Source of the DNA: Rhipidocladum racemiflorum
Taxonomy: Eukaryota; Streptophyta; Magnoliopsida; Poales; Poaceae
Direction of reading: 5' to 3'
NCBI GenBank assembly: GCA_036346355.1
Contig: CM070576.1
Coordinates: 12,135,558-12,199,557 of the forward strand
DNA length: 64,000 nt
This document shows, in pieces, positions 47,783 through 58,091 of this stretch. The position numbers were made by a program, and so were the translations under genes. How positions within the stretch are numbered: the stretch's first letter is position 1; each line of letters opens with the position of its first letter. The notes beneath the pieces were generated by a model, which was given only the letters and a program-made list of their open reading frames with translations, had not been told where the DNA came from and did no database searches.

Positions 47783-48377
47783 TTAGGCTTGGGGGAGAAA
47801 ATCTGAAATCCTTGAGGGTGTGTGTTGAGAGGGTAAATTAAGCCCTAGCTTGAGGAGATTTATTTCCCCTCTATTTGCTCTGATTTGAGGTTTTATTCAA
47901 AAGGTGAGCATTCCTTCAAATCCTTTCGATTTTGCATTAAGAAATTCGATTTTGATTTAGTGAATGTGTTATATGTCATTAATGCTATTATGGTTGAAAC
48001 AATATTGGCGAGAAACTATCTGAAGGAGAGATGGTAGTGGTTTGGGGCTAAAGTCGTTGAAACCCTAGATTGAGTATATTTCCCCTCATTTGTGGTTAAT
48101 TTTCTTCAAAAGGAGAGCATGTGAATGGGTTACATGTCGTCCAATACATGAAGTATAGCTAGTCCTCGCAAACACGGTTGGAGTTTCTACCATTGTGCCT
48201 AGCTTCGATCTGTCAGCGGTGAAGTATGATGTGTTGTGCTTATTCAATTCGATCCTTGGCTGATGCAAATAACATATTTTGGTGCATGTAGTTAAACCGA
48301 TTCAATACTAGTTCATATACTAGTTCATTGTGTTTGAGGTGATCATTGAAGTGCAGGTTTAAAGGGTATTCGGTTCC

Positions 48378-48570
48378 AATACAAACTATAATTAAAAGAC
48401 AAATCAGAGTTAAAATAAAAACTGAAAATTAAAATACAAACAAAAATAAAAATACAAACACATCTGTAGTCGGTTCCAATACAAACTATAATTAAAAGAC
48501 AAACTATAATTAAAATACAAACTGAAAATTAAAATACAAACAAAAATTAAAATACAAACACATCTGTATC
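48378..48570. repeat. Two-copy AT-rich direct repeat
   Basis: TCGGTTCCAATACAAACTAT followed by AATTAAAA/ATACAAAC-type repeats occurs at about 48378 and again at about 48475. The two units of about 100 bases lie next to the middle hairpin array. Confidence 0.7.
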
Positions 48571-48900
48571 GGTTCCAACCGAAAAACCGATTGCAATACT
48601 ACATCTGTGTCGGTTCCAGTTTTGAAATGATTGAAATACTACTAATATTAGTGTCGGTTCATCTTATAAACCGATTGAAATAGTCTAAATATTAGTGTCG
48701 GTTCTTATTAGAAACCGATTGAAATAGTATACACATTAGTGTCGGTTCTTATTAGAAACCGATTGAAATATTATAAACACTAGTGTCGGTTCTTCGTAGA
48801 AACCGATTGAAATAGTATAAACATTAGTGTCGGTTCTTATTATAAACCGATTGAAATAGGAAACATTAGTATCGGTTCTTCTTAGAAACCGATTGCGATA
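48566..48900. repeat. Middle hairpin array of the CACTA element
   Basis: About eight units of GTGTCGGTTC, a short loop, GAAACCGATTGAAATA. They share the CGGTTC/AACCGATTG core with the outer arrays but have a different flank (GAAATA in place of GTGATA), so they form a distinct variant inside the element. Confidence 0.8.
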
Positions 48901-49026
48901 GTCATGTAACACATCACACTGCGCCCGAGTCCTCACTGTGCCCGAGCCCTCACCCCGCAGCCCTCCCCTTCTCCCATCGCCGCCAGGACCTCGCCCTCCC
49001 CTTCCTCCCATCGCCGTCGCCAGCTA

Positions 49027-49316
49027 CTCCCCTTGCTCCCATCCCCGCCGCCTCCCCTCCCCCTTCCCTCTCCCCCGTGCCTTCCCCTCCCCTTGCTCCC
49101 GTCGCCCGAGCCCTCCCATCGCCGCCGCCAGGACCTCCCCTTGCTCCCATCCCCGCCGCCTCCCCTACCCCTTCCCTCTCCCCCGTGCCTTCCCCTCCCC
49201 TTGCTCCCGTCGCCCGAGCCCTCCCATCGCCGCCGCCAGGACCTCCCCTTGCTCCCATCCCCGCCGCCTCCCCTCCCCCCTTCCCTCTCTCCCGTCGCCC
49301 GAGCCCTCACTGCGCC
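49027..49316. repeat. GC-rich minisatellite of about 108 bases
   Basis: Nearly three tandem units of about 108 bases starting CTCCCCTTGCTCCCATCCCC and ending CGCCGCCAGGAC. The last unit is shortened. The repeats give low-complexity Pro/Ser or Gly/Arg frames on the two strands. They may derive from a 5' exon or leader of a captured gene, but no protein is recognisable. Confidence 0.75.
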
Positions 49317-49458
49317 CTCCCCATCCTCCCCTTGGCCTCCCCCCGCGCCTTCCCCTCCCCTTGCTCCCGTGACCGTCGCCGCCGCATCCCCTCCACCGTG
49401 CCCTCTCCCCAGGCCTCTCCTTCAAAACCCTAGCTCAAATGCCCGATCCACTCCAACA

Positions 49459-49568
49459 TCTGCTTTATCGCTTCCTTCACGACGCCCACTAAGATCGACG
49501 GTGTTGTTGGTTGCTTCGACGTTTTCGCCGCCTCCCACAACTTTGGCTGCTCTGATGCTGACGGCAAG
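49459..49568 (+). pseudogene. Possible captured exon of unknown gene
   Basis: An open reading of about 37 codons (containing KIDGVVGCFDVFAASHNFG) ends in AAG followed by GT (49569), which looks like an exon end. I do not recognise the protein. The open stretch, codon-like composition and position before the clathrin fragment suggest host sequence taken up by the CACTA element. It could equally be chance. Confidence 0.3.
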
Positions 49569-49745
49569 GTATGGCCTTCCACAACCTTCCTACCGGTCTC
49601 CACCTAAAGATGCACCGTGCAATGTATGTGGTCGATTTATAGGTTTGATCTTTGCTACCATTTCGTTGCTGGGTTGTCCTTGGTGTCTGCCTGTACATGG
49701 TGATCAACTTTATCTAGTCGATCACCAACGATAGTGTAGTCACTG

Positions 49746-49957
49746 TTTGTTAGGATAGAATTCAGGATTACACAAACAGGTATCATATCCCAAATGAAAT
49801 GTTCATTTCTAGCAACGCTCATTTCTAGTCGATCCTCATCTTTCACTGCTTGTTAGGATAGAATTCAGAATTCCTAGTAGCTGCTCGACCCTTGCATGTG
49901 CCCATAATCACACAAACAGGTATCATATCCCAAATGAAATGTTCATTTCTAGCAATG
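49746..49957. repeat. Imperfect direct duplication of about 100 bases
   Basis: TGTTAGGATAGAATTCAG and ACACAAACAGGTATCATATC with AAATGAAATGTTCATTTC occur twice in the same order (about 49749-49815 and 49852-49955). The second copy carries an extra block between them. Confidence 0.8.
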
Positions 49958-50943
49958 GCATCCTTATTCGTAATTTGAAATGTTTATCAAATCCCTAAAT
50001 ATATGCACTGTTGTATGCCAAAATTAAAGCTAGCTTTGTTCTTGCTTAGGCACTCCATGCGAAGAGCCGCATCATGGTCACGCCAAGGATATTCAGATTC
50101 TTATCTTCTATGTCATATACATAAAATGTTGAAGATGAATAATGTTCTTGTTCATTTAGTTCAGGTCTGTTTTTATAGGTTTCTCCTGTCTGTTTTAGAC
50201 CTCATGACATGACAACACAATTAATATGCCTTTTTTTCTTTTTAGACAATGATCATCATAAGTTGTCTTGTATTATTATTATTGATGAATTTGCCGTTCT
50301 ATTGCTCAATGAGGATTTAAATGATTAAACTTAGGCGATAATAAGATATCAATTAAACCACATGTGGCAATATTGTCGTCATCATGATGAATGAAGCAAA
50401 GCCTCCATTTATCAAGTTATTTTATTCACAATTTTTAATCTTCTCTTGGACCATGCAGAATACAAGGCATGTAATAGCTACGGCAAAATTATTTAATAGT
50501 TACACAACTAAGAAGTTTTAAGATATTTTGTGCATTTTAGATCCCAACGAACCGGAATGGTCCAAACTGAGGTGGGCTCTGTTTCATTCTAATTCCAATC
50601 AGCTGCTTCATCTAAAGTATACACCCAAGCCCAGCATATGTGCATATAGACCATTTCAGACTTTTTAACTTCATATCTGAAGCTTGTCACTTTTGTTGGG
50701 TGCGCCACTGCTTGTCCATGGATTGATCGCATCAAGATCACGATGCCACCTCATTTTCGATGCGATATCAACTATTGTTGTTATTACTGCTCGTCGAATA
50801 AAAAGAATTTATAGAAGTCTAGAACTTTCGGCCTCCATCGGTGGTTCAGTGATTGCAATTACTCTGCAGTGAATCGTTACTCCATCGGCCTTACCAGAAT
50901 TGAGTACCTGATTAGGGCGTGGATCTGCAGTGCATCTACCTAT

Positions 50944-51006
50944 AAAGTTGTTGCTGCTTTTGCTGAAAGGAGGGAGTTTGACAAGATCGTTATATATTCG
51001 AAGCAG
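50944..51006 (+). pseudogene. Captured exon fragment of clathrin heavy chain
   Basis: A 21-codon stretch reads KVVAAFAERREFDKIVIYSK followed by Gln, which I recognise as the conserved clathrin heavy chain segment that in plants reads the same with one Ile/Leu-type difference. It is followed at once by GTAATT, a plausible splice donor, so it looks like the end of an exon. Clathrin heavy chain forms the coat of endocytic and Golgi vesicles. The surrounding open frame (50869-51081) is otherwise unlike clathrin. The fragment lies well inside the CACTA ends. Gene capture is the simplest reading. Confidence 0.72.
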
Positions 51007-51529
51007 GTAATTAAAACTCCTTCATACTTGGGGTTGTTAAGAACTTTAGATCCCCTTTCAATGAAGCAGTTAGTTAGTTAATTAGTTGCTTGCATAAGAG
51101 AGCAAAAAGTAGGCAGTAATAGTAGTACTGCTCTTTCATTGAAATGTAATGACAAGATTTGTTCCCCATCAAGGGAGTAATGCACTAGCAGCTAGCAACG
51201 ACATCATTTAGTGTTCATTGTTTTACATATGTTTAAATACCTGATTATGAGTATGTTTGCTTTGATATTATTAAATATCTTATGTTGCTATTTATGCATA
51301 TGCTTCATTAGCAAATATAATGTGAACAATATTAATGAGAATGTAATGTGTACTGAATGCGATATGCTTGGATGTTTATGTGAATGTTCTGTGATAATGT
51401 ATTAGAGATTTTGATGCATGTTTTGTGATAGCATATTGTGAATGTTGTGTGTCATATTGTGAATGTTATGTGATAATGTTATGTTCTGTGATAACATATA
51501 TATTGTGAAGAATGTGATATGGTCAGCAC

Positions 51530-52030
51530 CATCACAATCGATTCTTTGTTGGAACCGATTGTGATACTATCATCATCACTATCGGTTCCCAACAAGAACC
51601 GATTGCAATACTATCCTCATCACCATCGGTTCCCAACAAGAACCGATTGTAATAATAACTCATCACCATCGGTTCCCAACAAGAACCGATTGTAATACTA
51701 TCCTCATCACAATCGGTTCCCAACAAGAACCGATTGTAATACTATCCTCATCACAATCGGTTCCCAATAAGAACCGATTGTAATAATATCTCATCACAAT
51801 CGGTTTCCACCAAGAACCGATTGTAATAATACTCATCACCATCGGTTTTTAACAAGAACCGATTGTGATAATAGTCTCATCACAATCGGTTTCCAACAAA
51901 GAACCGATTATGATGAATAATAATTACTATCGTTCCGGAACCGACTGTGATAAGGCTTCCTCATCTCTGTCGTTAGGCTTTCTATCGCTACTAGAACCGA
52001 TGGTGATGACGAAAAAGAACCGATTCTGAT
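51530..52030. repeat. Right subterminal hairpin array of the CACTA element
   Basis: About ten units of CATCACAATCGGTTC, CCAACAA-type loop, GAACCGATTGTAATA. The loop differs from the left array, so left and right arrays have evolved or been homogenised separately. Confidence 0.88.
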
Positions 52031-52036
52031 GTGCAT

Positions 52037-52049
52037 TTCTGTAGTAGTG
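52037..52049 (-). repeat. Right terminal inverted repeat of the CACTA element
   Basis: TTCTGTAGTAGTG, the inverse of the left end, followed by the TSD GAA at 52050-52052. Confidence 0.92.
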
Positions 52050-52052
52050 GAA

Positions 52053-52896
52053 ATCAAACACCACGTACTACTACAAAGCCACAGAACTTCAGCCCTGACA
52101 GCCAGGTCTGGCACAACTCCGCAATAACTCCTTTAACCTCAGAGAAAGACAAACACAGGGATAAATTGAATGCTTGTTCCCCATAATGCAATCAACAGGC
52201 ATCAAAACTGGAAAGGCGCCCAAAAGAAGCGCAACACTAGTCTCCTCTTCTTCGTCTTCAACCAAGGAAGAGAAAACCACACACCGCATACGGAACGATC
52301 CGCGAAAACCCAACACTTTTCATTTGATTCAAATCTACTAAAGCCAAGAAAAGCAAAGAACACCGACCGTCAGAACGGCAAAGAACATACGAAGGAAACC
52401 ACCATTAACTCTTCTATTTGACTCCAGTCAACTACCCGATCAACGATAGAAAGGATAAGCACTCTTCTCCTACAGGGGTCAATAGTTCTTCGGTGGTGGC
52501 GCTAACCGGCCACACCGTCAAACCTCACCCTTACTATGAAATAAGAGAGGTGGCCGAAACCCTTCGGCACCAAAACCCCACTTTTACCACCACAACAGGA
52601 ATAATTCAATCATTTATCTCATAGACATAGCAACGTACTATATCAAATATAGCATTTAGCAACAAGGCTTAAGTACAACATTTAAGCGTAAACAACGATA
52701 CCCATACCCTTCCTACTGTGCATCCATGTGTGTCAAATTTTAGATTAGTTATACCACTTTTGCAAGTTTTAATGTTGCTATCCTATGACAAAATTTTAGT
52801 AAAAACCTAAGCCATGTTTCTAAGTTATTCCACATCACATTTTAGTTGTACCCTATAGCATGACACTAAAAATACACATTCCAAGGACCTACAGCC
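52053..52896 (-). other. Non-coding internal region of element B, right part
   Basis: Similar to 26760-27490 of element A in the same order, for example the ACTCTTCTCCTACAGGGGT block at 52459 against 27056. No gene seen. Confidence 0.75.
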
Positions 52897-52909
52897 GCTC
52901 TCGATACCA
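52897..52909 (-). other. Primer binding site of element B
   Basis: The minus-strand TGGTATCGAGAGC is four bases inside the 5' LTR. It equals the initiator-Met complement TGGTATCAGAGC with one extra base. Confidence 0.65.
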
Positions 52910-52913
52910 ATCA

Positions 52914-55268
52914 GTAACACCCGGCATTTAATATGCCCGAATGCTACCAAACATAAGCTAAACAACATCTAAGTACCACAATTAAACATAAATTCCAGCA
53001 AAGGTTCATATGCTAAAAACCGATATTTCGGCAGCATCTCCTTTGTTTTTCCATGAATTAACACAATCTCAATATCATGGCAAGATATATATCATAGCAC
53101 ACGACATCTAAAACAACAACATAAATGGACATAACATCAAGTTACGCCAATAATACCACGCTTAACCACTTAATAAACTATAACGAAGCAAATAAGGATT
53201 CACAAGCATGCTAGATTAAACCATACATTAAGTTTAGGGCAAAACTCTTAATATCATGTCTCCAAGTGGTTAATTATGGACTATGATGGTGGAGCTACGT
53301 GTAGAAGTGTAGCTAGATCCCTTTTTCCCGCATGCCAATCTCAAAGTACCTAAAAACAACATAAAACACAAGCGTGAGTTCGAAAACTCAGCAAGCATAT
53401 TGTAATGGACAACAAGATCATTTACAAGACAATAATACCTCACATCACATATAACATCTCATACTTGAGCACATAACAACATCATCATCATTAAAAAAAA
53501 TGTATTGCAATGCAATGCAATGCAATGTTATGCTCATATCTCCATGGAAACTCATACCGGTATGGTTGAGTGCACACCCGTCGGTGTGCACCCTCTCCCC
53601 CCTTCCATCCCGAAGATGGAGGGTGCCTACTCCTCGCTTCCACAACCCACGGTAGATGGAATCACGATGTAGGACTTACTCTAATGGCTCTCCGGATTAG
53701 TCATAACTTTCTCACCGACCTTCCCGGATTAGTTAATGACTTTCTCACCGCCCGGGCCATGTAACATGTCATGCATGCAACTATGCCAATTATCATATTT
53801 CACATGTACATAAACATATGGCAACTCATCATGACAAATATAAACACATGGCATCGAACCATGATAATCATACTCAATATTTCATTAGAAAACAGCAAGC
53901 ATGGCAAGTGAGCATAGCAAGTGTTCAATCTTTCACCTAATATCAACAAACAACCTACAATCCGCTATACATTACAACACACTTGCCTCAACCGCGGGCG
54001 ACGGATTTGTGGGACGTAGAGGGCACTCCCGGTGTCAAACCACCTGCACATAGGCATCACACACTCATAATAATGCCCGCAAAACAGTACACAAATCCCC
54101 ATCTAACCCGACATTGCCCACTACTTGCAAACCTAAAAACAGAGGTTCTGTCCCGGCGGGACAGCAGCCTTGCAAAGGCCATAACTTGAGTTCTGGGACT
54201 CCAAATCGATTAAATGAGTACACCATCGCGAAGCTTAGGAAATTTCCTACCTTTTTCTAGTTATACGGAAAGACTGATTCGGACTCGAAAATTGTTTAAT
54301 CTACAGATTACTACGATCTGTTCCAATCGCGTCACAGATTTTAACACGCTCGGTAAAACGGCCATAACTTTCAAACGGTTGATCGGATTTTAACGTGCTT
54401 TATGTCCACGGAAATATAATTAAATTATATACAACTTCTTTTAAGTCCGTACGGACAGATTCGGAATCTAAATTGATGAAAACTCGAACCCTAGCCCGAC
54501 TGCTCAATCTGCCCGAAAACAGAAACGTGGCAACGTCTAGATCTAACCCAAAGAACTCCAATCCAGCACCACCAATTGATCTAAAAACTTGATAATCACC
54601 CTAAGAACAGTACCTAGATCAATTCCAAGGATCCCCATGATCATACCTTTGCCCAACGAACGAATCTCCAATAGATCTCCTCGCGGATCGCTCCTCGCTC
54701 CACGCTCCTCGCTCCTCGCTCCAACGGATGGATCCACAAAGGTGCAGAGGTGTGGAGACCACCCTAGGGCAGCAAGGGGGTGGAGGATAGGTGGTGGAGA
54801 GGTGGGGAGCAATGGGGCAAAGGGGGAGGTGGAGGCGCACAAGAGGGAGAGGGAGAGGGGCTGGCGGCTAGGGCTTAGGAGGGAGGTGGGGCGCCCACGG
54901 GCTGGGGGAGCACGCCCAAAAGGCTGGTGGGGAGCCCTTTTACCAGCCCCCACACCCAATCCTAGTCCGTTACGGAGACCTACTCCATCCCACCAAAGCC
55001 CACCAAGGCCCAAACTCCCCCGGGAAGGCCCAAAACCCTAATCGGCCCTAAACGCCTTAAAAGCTATTAACCTCCATATCCTATAGTTTTAACCTTAATT
55101 CCACATCTCATAATGTTATTAACCTTATCATGCACGTTAAATAAGGTTACGACACTCTGTGGCGACATAACACTTCAACCGGCCCAAAAACGCGAGAAAA
55201 CCCTAAGCCGAAAGGTTTTATTCTCTAGTTTCACCTTCTATAACGTCACACCAAACCATAGTGTCACA
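52914..55268 (-). repeat. 5' LTR of element B
   Basis: Near-identical partner of 41172-43516. Its left end reads GTAACACCCGG, a small change from TGTAACACCCCGG. It ends GTGTCACA before the TSD GAAAT. It carries an extra pair of CTCGCTCC units near 54700. Confidence 0.88.
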
Positions 55269-55273
55269 GAAAT

Positions 55274-55633
55274 GTACTCACCCTTGCTATCATTGTTGAT
55301 TTTAGGTGAAGATGCAGGTATCTCGATGAATTTTACTTTGACGCAGGATTGCGGGATTATTAACGACATTTCTTTCTAAGGCTTTACCTTGTCAGTTGCC
55401 TGTGGATTATGTGGCAAACTACAAGACATCTGATTCTTTTGGCTATGTTTAGTTGACCTTCTCGGTCATATTGTATCAATACTTCCGCTGTAATAAAATA
55501 TGAAACTTTTGTATGGTTGTGATTCCAAATTGTGTTTTGTGCGTGCCAGCCACTGATCATGGGAATGGTACAGTATGCACATTAGAACCTTGCTTTTATG
55601 TTTGCACTGTAGCATAAAAGTGAGGGTCTCACA
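55274..55633 (+). repeat. Solo LTR C, last part
   Basis: The end of the C LTR, sharing GTCAGTTGCCTGTGG with the LTR of H (30816-30830), which supports the plus orientation. It ends GTCTCACA, followed by the TSD GCTAC. Confidence 0.75.
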
Positions 55634-55638
55634 GCTAC

Positions 55639-55749
55639 CACCAGGTGGCCCCGCCCCTGCCTCGGCGGTGGGGCCCAGACGCGCCCTATCCATCTGGCGA
55701 TCGTACTTACTGCGGGGGAGCGAGTACCCTGGTGTGGAATATGCCGACA
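55639..55749 (-). repeat. 5' LTR of element D, last part
   Basis: These 111 bases match 7468-7578 and end ATGCCGACA. Together with 16853-17758 they complete the LTR. The TSD GATAC follows at 55750-55754. Confidence 0.92.
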
Positions 55750-55754
55750 GATAC

Positions 55755-57420
55755 GTTATTAGGATTTCGGAAATGGTGATTTCGGAAAAACAAAGGCTAT
55801 GTTGGTAAAAGATGAAAAAGGAAAAGGTGTACGGTGATTTATGCCAGACGGATGATGGGAGGTCTCGTCTGTGCAATCCTAAGGACTGAACCTGACGTTT
55901 TTAACCAAGTCCTTTCGTACAACCACATGTGCTAGTATGGGATAGCCTAAACCCAGTACAGGAGTTGGAATTTGGACTTGCGCCGTGGTAGGTCGAAGTA
56001 GTTGGGCAATACCGACGCGTCTTTGGTGTTGCTTAGAATACTCCCTCACCACGCGCAGGTGTTGGAGACTTTCGTGAAACAACGGTGGATGCTTTGCTGA
56101 GGGTAAAAGGCACGATGGGCTGTTAGCCATCGTTGGATCCGTGTGGGTGAATCAGGTTTGGAGTTTAAGGTACCCAAACACCTTAATTGGGGGGTACTCT
56201 CGCCTGGCCCGGGGGTACTCTGTGTGGGTGTGTGGAGCCCCCACCCAAAGCAAAGAGCGCACATCGCCGGGGATGACGCAAGACTAGATGCCGACTATGT
56301 ATCGCGTGGCATGGTTGACATGATTGCTAGAGCGTGTCGTGTGGGTAAAGTGTGCATTCTCTACAGAGATTAATCAAACTAATCGATTAGCCGTGCTCAC
56401 GGTCACGAGCATCTTGGGTATTTTCTGTCAAGTATAGAATTTGGTTTTGATTTCTGAAAAGGATTTGAAATCGGTAGATCTTTTAAATGTTGGGCTGTAT
56501 CATGCAAATGTTGAGTCGTCGAACTCCGAGATCGGTTGGTTTGGTGATTTGATCAAGCTGGTGGTGATTCGTGATGCCTTGTGATGGTATGATGGTTATG
56601 TTGAAGGAAATGATTCCAGATGCCATGTGATGGTGGTGTTGGTTATGTTGGAGGAATTTGGGAGTTGAATGAAATGTACAATTACATTATGTATTGATTT
56701 ACTCTCATTTACTAAATGTTTTATAAACTGTGAAGTATTCCAATCTATTAGTCTATTACAAATAACTTCAGCTTCATGCAAATCTGAACTAGAATAGCAA
56801 CCATCTTCATTGTTTAGCCTGCATTATATTTATACTTGCAAACAATAAAGTCTTGCGAGTACATACGTGTACTCACCGTTTGCTCTGAAAATTTGCGTGA
56901 GGAGCAGAAGATGTAGGTGAGGAAGAAGGTGACTAGGAGTTCAGTGACCCAGACGCGGGTGGTGCGTTTGACGGCTAGCGGAGTTAGTTGCTCGCTGGTT
57001 GCCTGAGGGAATGGAGGCACACCGCGGCCGCTTTACTTTTGTTTCTCTAATGTTCTTCTCTTCAGTTTACTTTAAGCCAATCGGCATTTTGTAAACAGAA
57101 ACAAGTTGTAATATTAATATCTATCGTTGTAATATACTACCTCTGCCCTTAAATTGCGTTCGCTTGGATGAGACTCTACCTTCTCAACATGTGACACTAG
57201 CCTACTGATCCAGGGACTAGTGGTTATCACATGGTTGTGGGAAGCTCAAATTGGAACCAATTGGATGGCATGTGACCTCATTAGTCGAGTATCGTGCTGA
57301 CCAAGTGGTTTCAATCTGAGTCTGTCGTGATGCCGTGATCATTATGTTACTGGTTGCGTGATTATCCAGGCCCGCGCAACAGTAATGGAGTATCACTGTA
57401 CCAGGACAGGAGCCCCCACA
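55755..57420 (+). repeat. 3' LTR of element E, second part
   Basis: Continues 4572-6497. It includes the block GTGTGGGTAAAGTG and AATCGATTAGCCGTGCTC near 56340-56400 shared with C, and the sequence AGTCTTGCGAGTACATACGTGTACTCACC near 56850 resembling the LTRs of H and C. It ends AGCCCCCACA at 57420. Full LTR length is about 3.6 kb. Confidence 0.78.
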
Positions 57421-58073
57421 CTCTGGGTATGAGACTTGCCATGGAGAGGATGGAATGAAATGTTAGTGTGATTGTGTATCGTAAAGGACAAAGTGTCTTA
57501 ATGAGTTACATATCTCTTGGTAAAGGTCCTTTCGTTTTAAAGGTCAATCAATTGGAAGAGTTAGGAATAAATGTTTACTGGGTTCTTGGGGGTTCACGTT
57601 GCGGACCCTATTCATTCAATCAGACGCCATTAGTGATTCGGTGGTCGAGCAGTGGTTAAAGAAATGAAATGTGGTAGTCAGATTGTTCGCGATAGTAGTA
57701 CATAATGTTTGATGTGGGGTTTTGTTCATGGGAGATGAAGAGGGTTCTAGAGGCTGGTACCGTGTTCTTCTGGAGAGTAGTTTTGATTAAAGGGATCGGA
57801 CACACTAGTGCTAAGGAATGTATGGAATGAGGAGTGTGAGACCGTTTTTCTTTCGTAGTCTATTTGGGAATTGAAGTGAAGGTGGAACCGTGAGAGGCTA
57901 CCCTTAGTTGAGCTAAGTTAACTCTCTCTCACTAAGTGATGGTTTTGGGAGTTTGTTTGTCGTTCTTTCGGTTTGAGTTTTATGTGGTTGTCTTGTGTTA
58001 CAAAAAATTTTCAGTCCCTTCGGGACATTGGCTTGTTTTTTTTGGCGTTCGTCGGATTCGAGGTCGAATCCTG
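57421..58073 (+). other. Non-coding internal region of element F
   Basis: Similar to the reverse complement of 43540-44010 in B, for example CCCTTAGTTGAGCTAAGTTAACT and GATTCGAGGTCGAATCC. No protein similarity. Confidence 0.75.
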
Positions 58074-58091
58074 TTTAAGGGGGGGGGAGAA
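58074..58091 (+). other. Polypurine tract of element F
   Basis: A run of G ending GAGAA directly precedes the LTR, as in A and B on the other strand. Confidence 0.8.

Larger units (their letters stand above)
46791..52049. mobile_element. CACTA (En/Spm) transposon, non-autonomous, with captured host sequence
   Basis: The terminal inverted repeats CACTACTACAGAA (46791-46803) and TTCTGTAGTAGTG (52037-52049) are flanked by the 3-bp TSD GAA (46788-46790 and 52050-52052). Both subterminal regions are arrays of inverted ATCACAATCGGTTC/GAACCGATTGTGAT units, the usual transposase binding pattern of this superfamily. No TNP2-like transposase is visible, so it depends on another element. The interior holds a MITE, a second hairpin array, a GC-rich minisatellite and exon-like fragments including clathrin heavy chain. 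It is 5259 bases long. Confidence 0.9.
41172..55268 (-). mobile_element. Element B: non-coding LTR retrotransposon (LARD-like), interrupted by a CACTA element
   Basis: A minus-strand element with LTRs at 41172-43516 and 52914-55268 and the TSD GAAAT at 41167-41171 and 55269-55273. It is the longer form of the A family, with LTRs of about 2.35 kb that are nearly identical to each other. The internal region (43517-52911) is about 4.1 kb once the CACTA insertion is removed and has no recognisable coding potential. Confidence 0.88.
17759..55633 (+). mobile_element. Element C: long solo LTR, interrupted twice
   Basis: The outer ends are TATAACATCC (TG expected, G to A) and GTCTCACA, flanked by the 5-bp TSD GCTAC. 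After removing A and B, about 5.4 kb remain (17759-22649, 40983-41171, 55274-55633). No gag-pol similarity, primer site or purine tract is visible in it, so it is best read as one LTR left by recombination between the two LTRs of a former element. It shares a TATTTAAG promoter-like site and a downstream block with the LTRs of E and H, so it should come from a related chromovirus. The orientation is inferred from that similarity. Confidence 0.75.
6498..55749 (-). mobile_element. Element D: Tat-lineage Ty3/gypsy retrotransposon, interrupted
   Basis: A complete element lies on the minus strand: LTR 6498-7578, internal region 7579-16852, LTR 16853-17758 plus 55639-55749. The 5-bp TSD GATAC is at 6493-6497 and 55750-55754. 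The ends are TGTCGGC and GCCGACA. The primer binding site, two RNase H domains, no chromodomain, and an antisense gene between integrase and the 3' LTR all point to the Tat lineage (relatives of rice RIRE2 and maize Grande). Without the nested DNA it is about 11.4 kb. Its right LTR carries solo LTR C and everything inside C. Gag and pol are broken by several stops and frameshifts. Confidence 0.9.
1..57420 (+). mobile_element. Element E: Ty3/gypsy chromovirus (Tekay/Del-like), 5' end outside the window
   Basis: This is a plus-strand LTR retrotransposon. The window opens just before gag. The order gag, protease, RT, RNase H, integrase, chromodomain-like tail is that of plant chromoviruses. A weak purine tract ends at 4571 and the 3' LTR starts TGTAACATCC at 4572. 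Element D interrupts that LTR from 6498 to 55749, and the LTR resumes at 55755 and ends at about 57420 in CCCACA. The sequence after it matches the internal region of element F, so E lies inside F. CTCTG at 57421-57425 is the expected TSD, but its partner is outside the window. Several frameshifts and stops make the element defective. Clade assignment rests on motif order and the chromodomain tail. Confidence 0.85.

Noticed and set aside
48933..49734. Long Pro/Ser-rich and Gly/Arg-rich ORFs
   Set aside because: They come from a GC-rich minisatellite and are open in several frames, so length is no evidence of coding.
46830..52030. Regularly spaced palindromic repeats that could suggest a CRISPR array
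   Set aside because: Units are imperfect, spacers are short and not unique, and they lie inside a CACTA element in a plant genome.
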